In this document: one piece after another, positions 1 through 7,172 of the stretch
Layout of the letters: every line of letters starts with the position of its first letter
Position numbering within the stretch: position 1 is the stretch's first letter
Source: JAGPCK01 sp041675505
GTDB taxonomy: Bacteria > Bacteroidota > Bacteroidia > UKL13-3
Direction of reading: 5' to 3'
DNA length: 64,000 bases
Assembly: GCA_041675505.1 (NCBI GenBank)
Contig: JBAYTR010000002.1
Location: 1 to 64,000 of the forward strand
Program-made: the position numbers and the translations under genes
Notes under the pieces: model-generated
Seen by the model: the letters and a program-made list of their open reading frames with translations, nothing else
What the model was told of the DNA's origin: nothing
Database searches by the model: none

Positions 1-1
1 C

Positions 2-1120
2 ATTACCGTTAACAATACTCTAACACTGAATGCTAAACTCACTTCTTCATCTTCGGCTAAACCTATTATAGGAGCCAGCGGAACTATATCAGGGGCATCC
101 TCTTCCAACTTCGTTGACGGGCCCCTCGCTATGACTGTGGCTCAAAGTTCTTTGAAGTCTCTGACCTTTGAAATTGGCAAAGGAACAGCCTATCGGCAAT
201 TAGCATTGAATGTAACTCACAGTTCAGCAACATCAACTGTTTATACTGCTGAAGTGTTCAATTCTGCACCAACATCCAGAACTATTCCATCAGGTATAAC
301 TCACATTTCCTCTATCCGACATTACAATGTTACTAAGGGTGCTGGGGCAACAGTTTCTTCTGCAACAATTGCATTGAATTTCGATACTGATGACTTAGTG
401 AACCAATCAAGTTCTTTGCGTATTGTAAAAGATGATGGCGCGGGTAGCTGGGTAAATATCGGAAATACATTTGTTTCCGGTGTACCTACCGGCTTTGTTG
501 TTTCCGGTAGTTTTACCTCGTTCAGCGACTTTGTTCTTGGCAATGCAAGCGGAGGAACCAATCCTTTACCTGTTGAATGGTTGTCTTTTGAAGCAGTTAA
601 AATAAATGAAAACACTAACTTACTTAAGTGGGCTACTGCATCAGAAAACAACAACACAGGTTTTGAAATAGAGCGTTCCTTTGACGGAAAAACATTTAAC
701 CGCATTGATTTTGTGGAAGGCAATGATACCAAAGAAACAGTTTCCAACTATTCTTTTACTGACGAAGATAATGACTTAAGTTCCGCAACAATTGTCTACT
801 ACCGCTTGAAGCAACTGGACAACAATGGCAACTTCAGCTACTCGGAAATACGTGCAGTAGAATCAACTTCTACAGCTCCGGTAATTAACGTATTTCCTAA
901 CCCGGCCAAAGCTGTTTTAACTGTTGCCGTTTCAGGATATACAGGTAGTGCTTCATTAGAACTAACGGACATATCAGGAAAAAAATTAACCCTGCCCACC
1001 GTTGATTTTAACCGCGAATCAGCAACTCAGATCAATATCAGCAACTACAAGCCGGGTATTTATCTGCTCAAAATGATTACACCTGAAAAAACGTATACCC
1101 GCAAAATAGCTATTCAATAG
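2..1120 (+). CDS. C-terminal part of a T9SS-secreted protein (5' end outside window)
   Basis: The frame is open from the first bases of the window, so this is the 3' part of a longer gene and the ATG at 131 is probably internal. The last ~80 residues form a type A T9SS sorting domain: the VFPNPA motif, a beta-rich stretch with DISGKK, then NYKPGIYLLKM and a basic end (TRKIAIQ). Such domains direct proteins through the outer membrane by the type IX system, after which the domain is removed. The preceding ~100 residues (LPVEWLSFEA, WATASENNNTGFEIERS) resemble the Ig/fibronectin-like module common just before this domain in Bacteroidota. Nothing visible shows an enzymatic function. The next gene starts 10 bases downstream, but a functional link is not implied. 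Confidence 0.85.
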   Translation: MTVNNTLTLNAKLTSSSSAKPIIGASGTISGASSSNFVDGPLAMTVAQSSLKSLTFEIGKGTAYRQLALNVTHSSATSTVYTAEVFNSAPTSRTIPSGITHISSIRHYNVTKGAGATVSSATIALNFDTDDLVNQSSSLRIVKDDGAGSWVNIGNTFVSGVPTGFVVSGSFTSFSDFVLGNASGGTNPLPVEWLSFEAVKINENTNLLKWATASENNNTGFEIERSFDGKTFNRIDFVEGNDTKETVSNYSFTDEDNDLSSATIVYYRLKQLDNNGNFSYSEIRAVESTSTAPVINVFPNPAKAVLTVAVSGYTGSASLELTDISGKKLTLPTVDFNRESATQINISNYKPGIYLLKMITPEKTYTRKIAIQ

Positions 1121-1130
1121 TTTACCCCTT

Positions 1131-1649
1131 TTGGTCCAAAAACTACAGGCTGCTGAAGCACACTGGCACATTTTATACACCAAACCTCGTTTTGAAAAAA
1201 AGGTGTATAGCCGATTAACTGAGGCCGGTATAGACTGCTACCTTCCACTCCATAAAACCATTAAACAATGGAGCGACCGCAGAAAGTGGGTGGAAGAGCC
1301 TTTATTTAGATCGTACCTCTTTGTGCATACCGACATGAAGAATTACTATACTATTCTTAATACACAGGGAGCAGTAAAATTTATTCATTTCGGAGGTGAA
1401 GTAGCCACCATACGAGCAAAAAAAATAGAGGAGATAAAACTGTTGCTGTCCAACTTTTCTGATGTGGAAATAGTGGATATGCAAGATATCGCTCCGGCTG
1501 ATGAGGTACGGGTGGTAGCAGGCCCCTTGCAGGGAATGACCGGCAAAGCAATGCAATACAAAGGTAAGCAAGTACTGGCGGTTGAAATTGAACATATCGG
1601 TCAATCTATGGTGGTTCAACTTCCGCTTAAATACCTCGAAAAAGTATAA
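1131..1649 (+). CDS. UpxY/NusG-like transcription antiterminator
   Basis: A 172-residue protein with an N-terminal NusG domain (WHILYTKPRFEKK at residues ~12-24, then YLPLHK, RSYLFVH) and a C-terminal KOW-like segment (VRVVAGPLQGMTGKAM). In Bacteroidota, specialised NusG paralogues of the UpxY type sit at the head of capsule or O-antigen loci and allow RNA polymerase to read through long operons; RfaH is the proteobacterial counterpart. The position just before the sugar genes fits that role. The start is TTG at 1131: an in-frame TAG at 1107 rules out anything much further upstream and no ATG precedes the NusG domain. Housekeeping NusG is less likely because no secE or ribosomal protein genes are adjacent. 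Confidence 0.88.
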   Translation: MVQKLQAAEAHWHILYTKPRFEKKVYSRLTEAGIDCYLPLHKTIKQWSDRRKWVEEPLFRSYLFVHTDMKNYYTILNTQGAVKFIHFGGEVATIRAKKIEEIKLLLSNFSDVEIVDMQDIAPADEVRVVAGPLQGMTGKAMQYKGKQVLAVEIEHIGQSMVVQLPLKYLEKV

Positions 1650-1664
1650 ACGGATTGAAATCCT

Positions 1665-1672
1665 TATTTTTG
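1665..1672 (+). promoter_or_regulatory. Candidate Bacteroidota -7 box upstream of the ketoisomerase gene
   Basis: TATTTTTG matches the TAnnTTTG -7 consensus of Bacteroidota primary-sigma promoters and lies 17 bases before the ATG at 1690. No TTG -33 element is seen at the usual 17-23 base spacing, so the site is weak or coincidental. If used, the transcript would start only about 10 bases before the coding region. Confidence 0.35.
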
Positions 1673-1689
1673 TCTGAAACAACTACCGG

Positions 1690-2100
1690 ATGAATTACCC
1701 CTCACCTCACCTTATCGATTTTGGCCGTTTGGGCGAAAGTGCTATCGGCTTTATTTCTGTTGCACAAAATGACCGGCTTCCGTTTGCTGTTCAACGGGTA
1801 TTCTGGACTTACTTCACTCCTGAAAGTGTGGTACGCGGGCGACATGCTCACCACGCCACGCAACAAATTCTCGTAGCTGTAACCGGAAGAATAATCGTGA
1901 CCACAGATGACGGTAAAGGCAATATCGAAACATTCGTACTGGATGAACCGGATAAAGGTGTTTACATTCCGCCCAACGTATGGCACACCATGCAGTATTC
2001 GCACACCGCTATACAAATGGTACTGGCATCTCAAGCATACGATGCCGCTGATTACATCAGGGATTACGAAGAGTTTAAAACCGTGTGGGGCAACAACTGA
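1690..2100 (+). CDS. FdtA/QdtA-like dTDP-4-keto-6-deoxyglucose 3,4-ketoisomerase
   Basis: A 136-residue single-domain cupin of the WxcM/FdtA type. The hallmark is RGRHAHHATQQ (residues ~56-66) with clustered histidines and a later PPNVWHTM segment forming the beta-barrel active site. Family members move the keto group of dTDP-4-keto-6-deoxyglucose from C4 to C3, preparing it for C3 amination. The next two genes supply an acetyltransferase and an aminotransferase, completing the classic route to dTDP-Fuc3NAc or dTDP-Qui3NAc. Sequence reading cannot separate the FdtA (galacto) and QdtA (gluco) outcomes. The stop TGA shares its final A with the next ATG, so the two are translationally coupled. 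Confidence 0.85.
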   Translation: MNYPSPHLIDFGRLGESAIGFISVAQNDRLPFAVQRVFWTYFTPESVVRGRHAHHATQQILVAVTGRIIVTTDDGKGNIETFVLDEPDKGVYIPPNVWHTMQYSHTAIQMVLASQAYDAADYIRDYEEFKTVWGNN

Positions 2101-2660
2101 TGGCAGCACCATTCATACATCCGCAGGCATTGGTTGAAACCGATGAAATAGGAGAAGATACGCGTATATGGGCTTTTGTGCATGTACTCCGGGGAGCACA
2201 CATAGGCTCAGGCTGTAATGTATGCGACCATTGCTACATTGAATACGGAGTAAAGATAGGCAACCACGTTACTGTTAAATCAGGCATATACATTTGGGAA
2301 GGTGTACACATTGACGACCATGTGTTTTTAGGTCCCAATGTAGTTTTCACCAATGATTTACGGCCCCGCAGCAAACAATACGTTACTTCAGTAAAAACAT
2401 ACATTAAGGAAGGTGCGAGTATCGGGGCCAATTCTACTGTATTGGCAGGAGTAACCATAGGTAAATATGCTATGAGCGGTATAGGATCGGTGATTACCCG
2501 CGATGTTCCCGACTATGCGCTCGTGTATGGCAATCCGGCCAAATTCAAAGCCTGGATTGATGAAGAAGGCAACAAGCTTATACAAAAAGACAAAGGTATC
2601 TGGACAAACAAAGCCGGAACCGAATACATCGAAACACCTAACGGATTAGCCAGAAAATAA
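2100..2660 (+). CDS. FdtC/WbbJ-like sugar N-acetyltransferase (left-handed beta-helix)
   Basis: About 186 residues of hexapeptide repeats ([LIV]-G-x-x-x-x) spanning most of the protein, e.g. IHPQALVETDEIGEDTRIWA near the start and IGANSTVLAGVTIGKYAM near residues 110-130, with an NDL segment typical of the WbbJ/FdtC subgroup and a short tail. Such trimeric enzymes transfer acetyl from acetyl-CoA to the amino group of a nucleotide sugar. The start at 2100 is preferred because it overlaps the upstream stop and begins directly with the helix; a GTG at 2085 would add five residues without family support. Its position between the ketoisomerase and aminotransferase makes dTDP-3-amino-3,6-dideoxyhexose the likely substrate. 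Confidence 0.85.
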   Translation: MAAPFIHPQALVETDEIGEDTRIWAFVHVLRGAHIGSGCNVCDHCYIEYGVKIGNHVTVKSGIYIWEGVHIDDHVFLGPNVVFTNDLRPRSKQYVTSVKTYIKEGASIGANSTVLAGVTIGKYAMSGIGSVITRDVPDYALVYGNPAKFKAWIDEEGNKLIQKDKGIWTNKAGTEYIETPNGLARK

Positions 2661-2665
2661 CGCAT

Positions 2666-3772
2666 ATGAACATTCCCTTCCTCAGTTTTAAACAAATGAA
2701 TGCTGATGTGAAAGCAGAATTGCTTCCTTCGTTTGAAACATTCATCGACAAAGGTTGGTACGTGTTAGGCGAACAGGTAAAAAAATTTGAACAGGAATAT
2801 GCTGCATGGAACACTACCTCACATTGTGCGGGCGTGGCCAACGGTTTAGATGCCTTAATCATTGCACTCAAATCACTGGGTATTGGTGAAGGTGATGAAG
2901 TGATAGTACCTTCCAACACTTACATAGCCTCGTGGTTGGCGGTAAGTTATGTGGGGGCCACTCCGGTTCCTGTTGAACCAAGAATAAGCACTTATAACAT
3001 AAACCCTCAACTGATTGAGGCAGCTATTACTTCTAAAACCAAAGCCATAATGCCTGTACACTTGTACGGCCAGTGTTGTGAAATGGATGCCATTATGCAA
3101 CTTGCCGATAAGTATAACCTGTATGTGGTAGAAGATAATGCACAATCACAGGGTGCTATGTATAACGGAAAATTAGCCGGCAGTTTCGGGCATATCAACG
3201 GCACCAGCTTTTATCCGGGTAAAAATTTAGGAGCCTATGGTGATGCAGGAGCAATAACTACCAACAACCAAGAGCTCTTCAACCAAGCTTGTACAATACG
3301 CAACTATGGCTCATCTAAAAAATACTACAACGAAATAAAAGGCATCAACTCCAGGCTGGATGAATTACAGGCCGGTTTCCTCTCCATCAAATTAAACCAC
3401 CTTCACAACTGGAATGCACAGCGTGTTCATGTTGCAGAACTTTATCATCAATTGTTGTCCGGAACCGGAGATTTAATTTTGACTGAACTGGCCACAGGAG
3501 CTACTTCCGTATTTCACTTGTATGTAGTACGCACCCAAAGAAGAGATGCCCTACAACAATGGCTCACTGAAAAAGGCATCGGTACGCTAATTCATTATCC
3601 GCTCCCACCCCATTTACAGCAAGCATACAAAGACCTGAATTATACCACTGGCGACTTCCCCATTGCAGAAGAAATAGCCAACACCTGTTTAAGTTTGCCC
3701 GTTTATCCGGGTTTGAGTGATGACGAAATAAACTACATTAGCCAAACCATTAAAGCATTTTACCATGCCTAA
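2666..3772 (+). CDS. DegT/DnrJ/EryC1-family PLP sugar aminotransferase (FdtB-like)
   Basis: A 368-residue type I fold PLP enzyme. Visible hallmarks are GVANGLDALIIAL (cofactor phosphate binding), VVEDNAQSQGA with the Asp that contacts the pyridine nitrogen, and SFYPGKNLGAYGDAGA, whose Lys near residue 187 is the expected PLP Schiff-base lysine. The C-terminal LPPHLQQAY and SLPVYPGL motifs match sugar aminotransferases acting on 3-keto or 4-keto sugars. With the cupin and acetyltransferase just upstream, it is most simply the C3 aminotransferase making dTDP-3-amino-3,6-dideoxyhexose. RmlA and RmlB, needed to supply the 4-keto precursor, are not seen nearby and must be encoded elsewhere. It overlaps the next gene by 8 bases. 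Confidence 0.87.
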   Translation: MNIPFLSFKQMNADVKAELLPSFETFIDKGWYVLGEQVKKFEQEYAAWNTTSHCAGVANGLDALIIALKSLGIGEGDEVIVPSNTYIASWLAVSYVGATPVPVEPRISTYNINPQLIEAAITSKTKAIMPVHLYGQCCEMDAIMQLADKYNLYVVEDNAQSQGAMYNGKLAGSFGHINGTSFYPGKNLGAYGDAGAITTNNQELFNQACTIRNYGSSKKYYNEIKGINSRLDELQAGFLSIKLNHLHNWNAQRVHVAELYHQLLSGTGDLILTELATGATSVFHLYVVRTQRRDALQQWLTEKGIGTLIHYPLPPHLQQAYKDLNYTTGDFPIAEEIANTCLSLPVYPGLSDDEINYISQTIKAFYHA

Positions 3773-4691
3773 AATTTCTGTTATCATTCCTTGTTACTTC
3801 AATGAGCTGAATATTCCTACCACAGTTCAGGAGTTAAAAACAAACGAAACTTTGTTTCCTGCTGATGTAGCTTTTGAGTATGTAATGGTAGATGACGGCA
3901 GCAAAGACAATACGCTCGAAGAACTTAAAAAATTCAAAGCGACTTATCCTGAACAGGTAAAAATCATTAAGCTCTCCGGAAATTTCGGTTCATACAATGC
4001 CATACAAGCCGGCATGAAATACGCGACAGGAGATTGTACAGTGGTAATTGCAGCAGACCTGCAGGACCCGCCTGAACTGATGGTGAAAATGTACGAATAC
4101 TGGCAAAAAGGTGTAAAGTTGGTTGTTGCTAATCGTAACGACCGCGAGGATGCATTTACTTCCAGAATATTTGCTGAGCAATACCAAAAACTTATTCGAA
4201 AACATGCACTGGCCAATTTACCCAAAGGGGGATTTGACTATTGTTTGTTTGACCGACAACTTCGCGAGCAGGTGGTGAATATGGGAGAAAACAACACCAA
4301 TTCGCTCTACTTGCTCATGTGGCTCAAATACGATTACGTGGCAATTCCATATACCCGGAAAGCACGGAAAGCAGGTACATCCAGGTGGACGGTAAGTAAA
4401 AAAATCAAGCTGTTTGTCGACTCATTTGTGTCATTTTCCTATTTCCCGCTCCGACTTATTACCATAGGTGGCCTCGTGCTTGGTCTTATTTCTTTGCTCT
4501 ATGCGGCCTATGTTATTTTTGCGCACCTTACCGGAAATATTGAAGTGCAAGGCTGGACTACCATGATGGTAGTTTTTCTTCTTGTAGCAGCCTTTCAAAT
4601 GATTTCCATCGGTATTATCGGTGAGTACCTCTGGCGAAATCTGGAAGCTTCCCGAAAAAGACCGGCCTACATTGTAGATGAAATTCACTGA
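3765..4691 (+). CDS. GT2 glycosyltransferase with two C-terminal membrane segments (DPM1/GtrB-like)
   Basis: A 308-residue protein. The N-terminal ~220 residues form a GT2 (GT-A) domain: ISVIIPCYFNE at the start, VDDGSKDNT near residue 42, and IAADLQDPPEL providing the metal-binding acidic motif. Two hydrophobic segments follow (LITIGGLVLGLISLLYAAYVIF and MMVVFLLVAAFQMISIGII), the layout of DPM1/GtrB/ArnC enzymes that transfer a sugar to or from undecaprenyl or dolichyl phosphate on the cytoplasmic face. The role here is either a polyprenyl-linked sugar donor or a membrane-bound chain glycosyltransferase; the sugar cannot be assigned. It is coupled to the aminotransferase gene and is the last gene before the repeat-rich gap. 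Confidence 0.86.
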   Translation: MPKISVIIPCYFNELNIPTTVQELKTNETLFPADVAFEYVMVDDGSKDNTLEELKKFKATYPEQVKIIKLSGNFGSYNAIQAGMKYATGDCTVVIAADLQDPPELMVKMYEYWQKGVKLVVANRNDREDAFTSRIFAEQYQKLIRKHALANLPKGGFDYCLFDRQLREQVVNMGENNTNSLYLLMWLKYDYVAIPYTRKARKAGTSRWTVSKKIKLFVDSFVSFSYFPLRLITIGGLVLGLISLLYAAYVIFAHLTGNIEVQGWTTMMVVFLLVAAFQMISIGIIGEYLWRNLEASRKRPAYIVDEIH

Positions 4692-5127
4692 GTCACGCAC
4701 TTAGTAAACCGAAACCACCCTTTCAGAACAATTTTTTTGCAGATTTTATAAAAAACCGTAATATTGAGTACTTTTTCTACTCATTGTTGGCTCACACTGT
4801 GACTGACGGGGCGAAGCTGTGTAGGGAGGTAAGAAAAGAGGCGAGAGTTAAGAGCGCTTCGCTGAAAGAGGCGAGAAGAAAGACGTGAGACTTGAGACCG
4901 CTTCGCTGAGAGAGACGAGAGGTAAGACGCGAGACTTCAGAACGCTGCGCTGAAAGAGATGAGAGGAAAGATGCGAGACTTCAGAACGCTACGCTGAGAG
5001 AGACGAGAGGAAAGACGCGAGACTTAAGAGCGCTTCGCTGAGAGAGACGAGAAGAAAGACTTGAGACCACTCGTTATTTTTTGCTGAATACATTTACCTC
5101 ATATCTCTGACTTTATTCCTTTATAAA
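4692..5127 (+). other. Non-coding gap holding small palindromes and a tandem repeat array
   Basis: A 436-base stretch without a credible gene. From left to right it shows T- and A-rich sequence around 4730-4755, a 6-bp hairpin TGAGTA/TACTCA (4765-4770 and 4778-4783), an 11-base palindrome at 4792-4802, a purine-rich half unit at 4831-4850, five 44-bp repeats (4851-5068) and an AT-rich leader for the four-helix-bundle gene. No convincing terminator follows the GT2 gene, so transcription may continue through. Confidence 0.7.
4851..5068 (+). repeat. Five-copy 44-bp purine-rich tandem repeat
   Basis: Units begin at 4851, 4895, 4939, 4983 and 5027; the first four are exactly 44 bases and the last is 42. 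Each has a core AGNNCGCTNCGCTGA followed by a GA-rich tail of the form GAGANGAGAGGAAAGANGCGAGACTT. Units differ at a handful of positions. The period is not a multiple of three and the array has no start-coupled reading frame, so it is not protein repeats. A half unit at 4831-4850 precedes it. The 20-mer at 4961-4980 recurs exactly at 11736-11755 in the second array. Confidence 0.9.
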
Positions 5128-5481
5128 ATGTCACACAACTATAAAAACCTTGACATCTGGAAAAAATCAGTGGTATTAACCATTGACGTTGTAAAAAAGA
5201 TAAAAGATGTAAAATCACCCTTATGGGGACTGAGGGACCAGATTGTAAGATCTGCCATATCCATTCCTAGCAATATTGCTGAAGGTTCGGAGAGAAATTC
5301 AAATAAAGACTTTGCAAGATTTTTATCTATTTCCAAAGGATCAAGTGCTGAATTACGTACCCAACTAATCATATTGGCCGGAATTGATGAAAGTTACAAA
5401 CCATTTCAGGAAAAGATAGACATCGAATTAGAAGAAATATCAAATATGACAGAAGGACTTATAAAGAAAATTTCCAAATAG
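5128..5481 (+). CDS. S23/IVP-type four-helix-bundle protein
   Basis: A 117-residue, all-helical protein matching the 23S rRNA intervening-sequence (S23) four-helix-bundle family. It opens with NYKNLDIWKKSV, then has LWGLRDQIVRSAISIPSNIAEGS (residues ~32-54), the best-conserved block of the family, then FARFLSISKGSSAELRTQL. The length matches the usual ~115-120 residues. Founding members are encoded in insertions within 23S rRNA genes of some bacteria; many Bacteroidota carry free-standing copies of unknown function. The bacterial Avd proteins of diversity-generating retroelements share the fold, but no reverse transcriptase or template/variable repeat is seen here. The gene is preceded by purine-rich repeats and followed by a pyrimidine tract. 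Confidence 0.9.
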   Translation: MSHNYKNLDIWKKSVVLTIDVVKKIKDVKSPLWGLRDQIVRSAISIPSNIAEGSERNSNKDFARFLSISKGSSAELRTQLIILAGIDESYKPFQEKIDIELEEISNMTEGLIKKISK

Positions 5482-5510
5482 CCTGTAAAATATAACCTCA
5501 TTGATTTTCA

Positions 5511-5606
5511 CTCTTCCATCTTTGTCTTCCTTCTTTTCTCTTTCATCTTTCATCTTTTCTCTTTCTTCTTTTCTCTTTCTTCTTTTCTCTTTTCTCTTTC
5601 TTCTCT
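5511..5606 (+). repeat. Pyrimidine tract with 14-bp direct repeats
   Basis: Almost pure C/T on the + strand. The 14-mer TTTTCTCTTTCTTC occurs at 5555-5568, 5569-5582 and 5590-5603, with a 7-base half copy at 5583-5589. On the opposite strand it resembles the GA repeats to the left: TCTTTCTTCTC at 5595-5605 is the exact complement of 5049-5059. It lies in the gap between the four-helix-bundle gene and the next regulator gene; no coding function is proposed. Confidence 0.85.
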
Positions 5607-5658
5607 AACCTTCCTTCTAAAACCTCCCTTTCTATTTAATTCTGCCTCCAAATAAGTA

Positions 5659-6198
5659 ATGCTCGACACATTAATCACATCCAAAACACGTATTAAACTG
5701 CTGCTTAAATTCTTTCTGAACAGTAAGAACTCGGCTTATCTGCGTAATCTGGAAACTGAATTTGGAGAAAGCACCAATGCCATACGACTTGAGTTAAATA
5801 AGTTTGAAGAAGCCGGATTATTAAGTTCCAGCGTAAGCGGAAACAAGAAACTTTTTACTGCCAACACCCATCACCCGTTATTTGTGGATATACGTAACAT
5901 CCTGATGAAATACACCGGGCTGGACCAGGTGGTAGAACAAGTGATTAACAAACTGGGCGAAGTACATGAGGTATACCTTGTGGGCGAACTGAGCAAAGGC
6001 ATTGATGCTCCCATCATAGACCTCATTATTGTAGGTGACATCAACAAAGAATATTTACTGCATTTAGTGGAACGTGCAGAGCAATTGATTCACAAAAAAA
6101 TCAGGCACATTATATTCACCCGCAGCGAGTTTGAAGCGGCACGTAATGAGGTATTAAAAAAACACCACCTACTCATGTGGGAACAATCAAGTCAATAA
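5659..6198 (+). CDS. Winged-helix regulator with degenerate MNT-type nucleotidyltransferase domain
   Basis: A 179-residue protein. Residues ~1-75 form an ArsR-like winged helix (TSKTRIKLLLKFF; YLRNLETEFGESTNAIRLELNKFEEAGLL; SGNKKLFTAN wing). Residues ~100-165 look like a minimal nucleotidyltransferase domain, EVYLVGELSKG...APIIDLIIVG. The usual GS...DxD signature is eroded: Gly109-Glu110 replaces GS and only the second acidic position (Asp121) is clear, so catalysis is doubtful. Similar proteins recur in Bacteroidota polysaccharide loci and are usually annotated as transcriptional regulators without known ligand. It lies 17 bases before an epimerase gene, so it could regulate the locus or its own operon; this is inference. 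Confidence 0.72.
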   Translation: MLDTLITSKTRIKLLLKFFLNSKNSAYLRNLETEFGESTNAIRLELNKFEEAGLLSSSVSGNKKLFTANTHHPLFVDIRNILMKYTGLDQVVEQVINKLGEVHEVYLVGELSKGIDAPIIDLIIVGDINKEYLLHLVERAEQLIHKKIRHIIFTRSEFEAARNEVLKKHHLLMWEQSSQ

Positions 6199-6215
6199 GT
6201 ATATCCAAACAACAT

Positions 6216-7172
6216 ATGAACATATTAGTTACGGGGGGAGCAGGTTTTATAGGATCTAATCTTGTAGGAGCCTTGCTCAATGACCAACGGGTAAATAAAG
6301 TAAGGGTACTCGATAATCTGGCTACAGGTTACCGCCACAACATCGAAGAATTCTTCGGGCACCCCAGATTCGAATTTATGGAAGGCGACATACGCGATTT
6401 TAATACCTGCATGGACGCCTGTAAAGATATCAACCTCATCTCTCATCAGGCTGCATTAGGTTCTGTACCCCGCTCAATCAATGATCCGCTTACCAGCCAC
6501 GCGGTTAATGTAGACGGAACATTAAACATTTTTTATGCGGCTGTAAAACAAAATGTGCAGCGCGTTATTTTCGCCTCCTCCTCTTCTACTTATGGTGATA
6601 ACACCGACATGCCGAAAGTAGAACACAAAACAGGCGCACCACTTTCACCCTATGCCGGCACAAAAAAAACCGGTGAGCTGTATGCGGAAATATTCCATAA
6701 AACCTACGGTTTTACCTACATCGGTTTAAGGTATTTCAACATCTTCGGGCCAAAGCAAAATATTCAAGGGCCATACGCTGCAGTCATTCCGTTGTTCATT
6801 ACCAAAATACTGAGCGGAGAATCGCCTGTTATTAATGGTGACGGAACGCAAAGCCGCGATTTTACTTACGTGCAAAATGCAGTACAGGCTAATATCAAAG
6901 CCATGTTTACCGATAACCCTGCAGCACTTAACCAGATTTACAACATTGCCTGCGGAGACACCACTTCACTCAATGATATGTACAACACACTGAAAGAAAT
7001 CAGCGGAACAACGATTGAAGCCACACACGGCCCTGAACGTGCCGGTGACATCAAAGACAGTCTGGCCGACATTACGAAAGCAAATACTTTATTCAACTAC
7101 TCTCCGGAGATACTTATTCAACAAGGACTAACCGAAACCTTCAACTGGTTTAAATCCAATTATCATGGCTAA
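6216..7172 (+). CDS. NAD-dependent sugar epimerase (UDP-hexose/HexNAc 4-epimerase type)
   Basis: About 318 residues of extended SDR fold. GGAGFIGSN at residues ~7-15 binds NAD, ASSSSTYGD and SPYAGTKK supply the Ser and the Tyr-x-x-x-Lys catalytic pair, and LRYFNIFGPKQ plus GDGTQSRDFTYV are typical of UDP-sugar 4-epimerases such as GalE and WbpP. The ATG at 6216 is chosen since it starts directly on MNILVTGGAG; a GTG at 6177 would overlap the upstream gene and add 13 unrelated residues. It probably interconverts UDP-GlcNAc/GalNAc or UDP-Glc/Gal, though specificity cannot be fixed. It overlaps the carbamoyltransferase gene by 8 bases. A paralogue lies at 28334. Confidence 0.84.
   Translation: MNILVTGGAGFIGSNLVGALLNDQRVNKVRVLDNLATGYRHNIEEFFGHPRFEFMEGDIRDFNTCMDACKDINLISHQAALGSVPRSINDPLTSHAVNVDGTLNIFYAAVKQNVQRVIFASSSSTYGDNTDMPKVEHKTGAPLSPYAGTKKTGELYAEIFHKTYGFTYIGLRYFNIFGPKQNIQGPYAAVIPLFITKILSGESPVINGDGTQSRDFTYVQNAVQANIKAMFTDNPAALNQIYNIACGDTTSLNDMYNTLKEISGTTIEATHGPERAGDIKDSLADITKANTLFNYSPEILIQQGLTETFNWFKSNYHG

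Noticed and set aside
4765..4783. Hairpin TGAGTA/TACTCA as terminator of the GT2 gene
   Set aside because: Only 6 bp with a T-rich loop and no following T-run; too weak to call.
4851..5068. CRISPR array
   Set aside because: Units abut without variable spacers, unit sequence itself varies, and no cas genes are present.
5128..5481. Avd protein of a diversity-generating retroelement
   Set aside because: Same fold family, but no reverse transcriptase, template repeat or variable repeat target is seen in the window.
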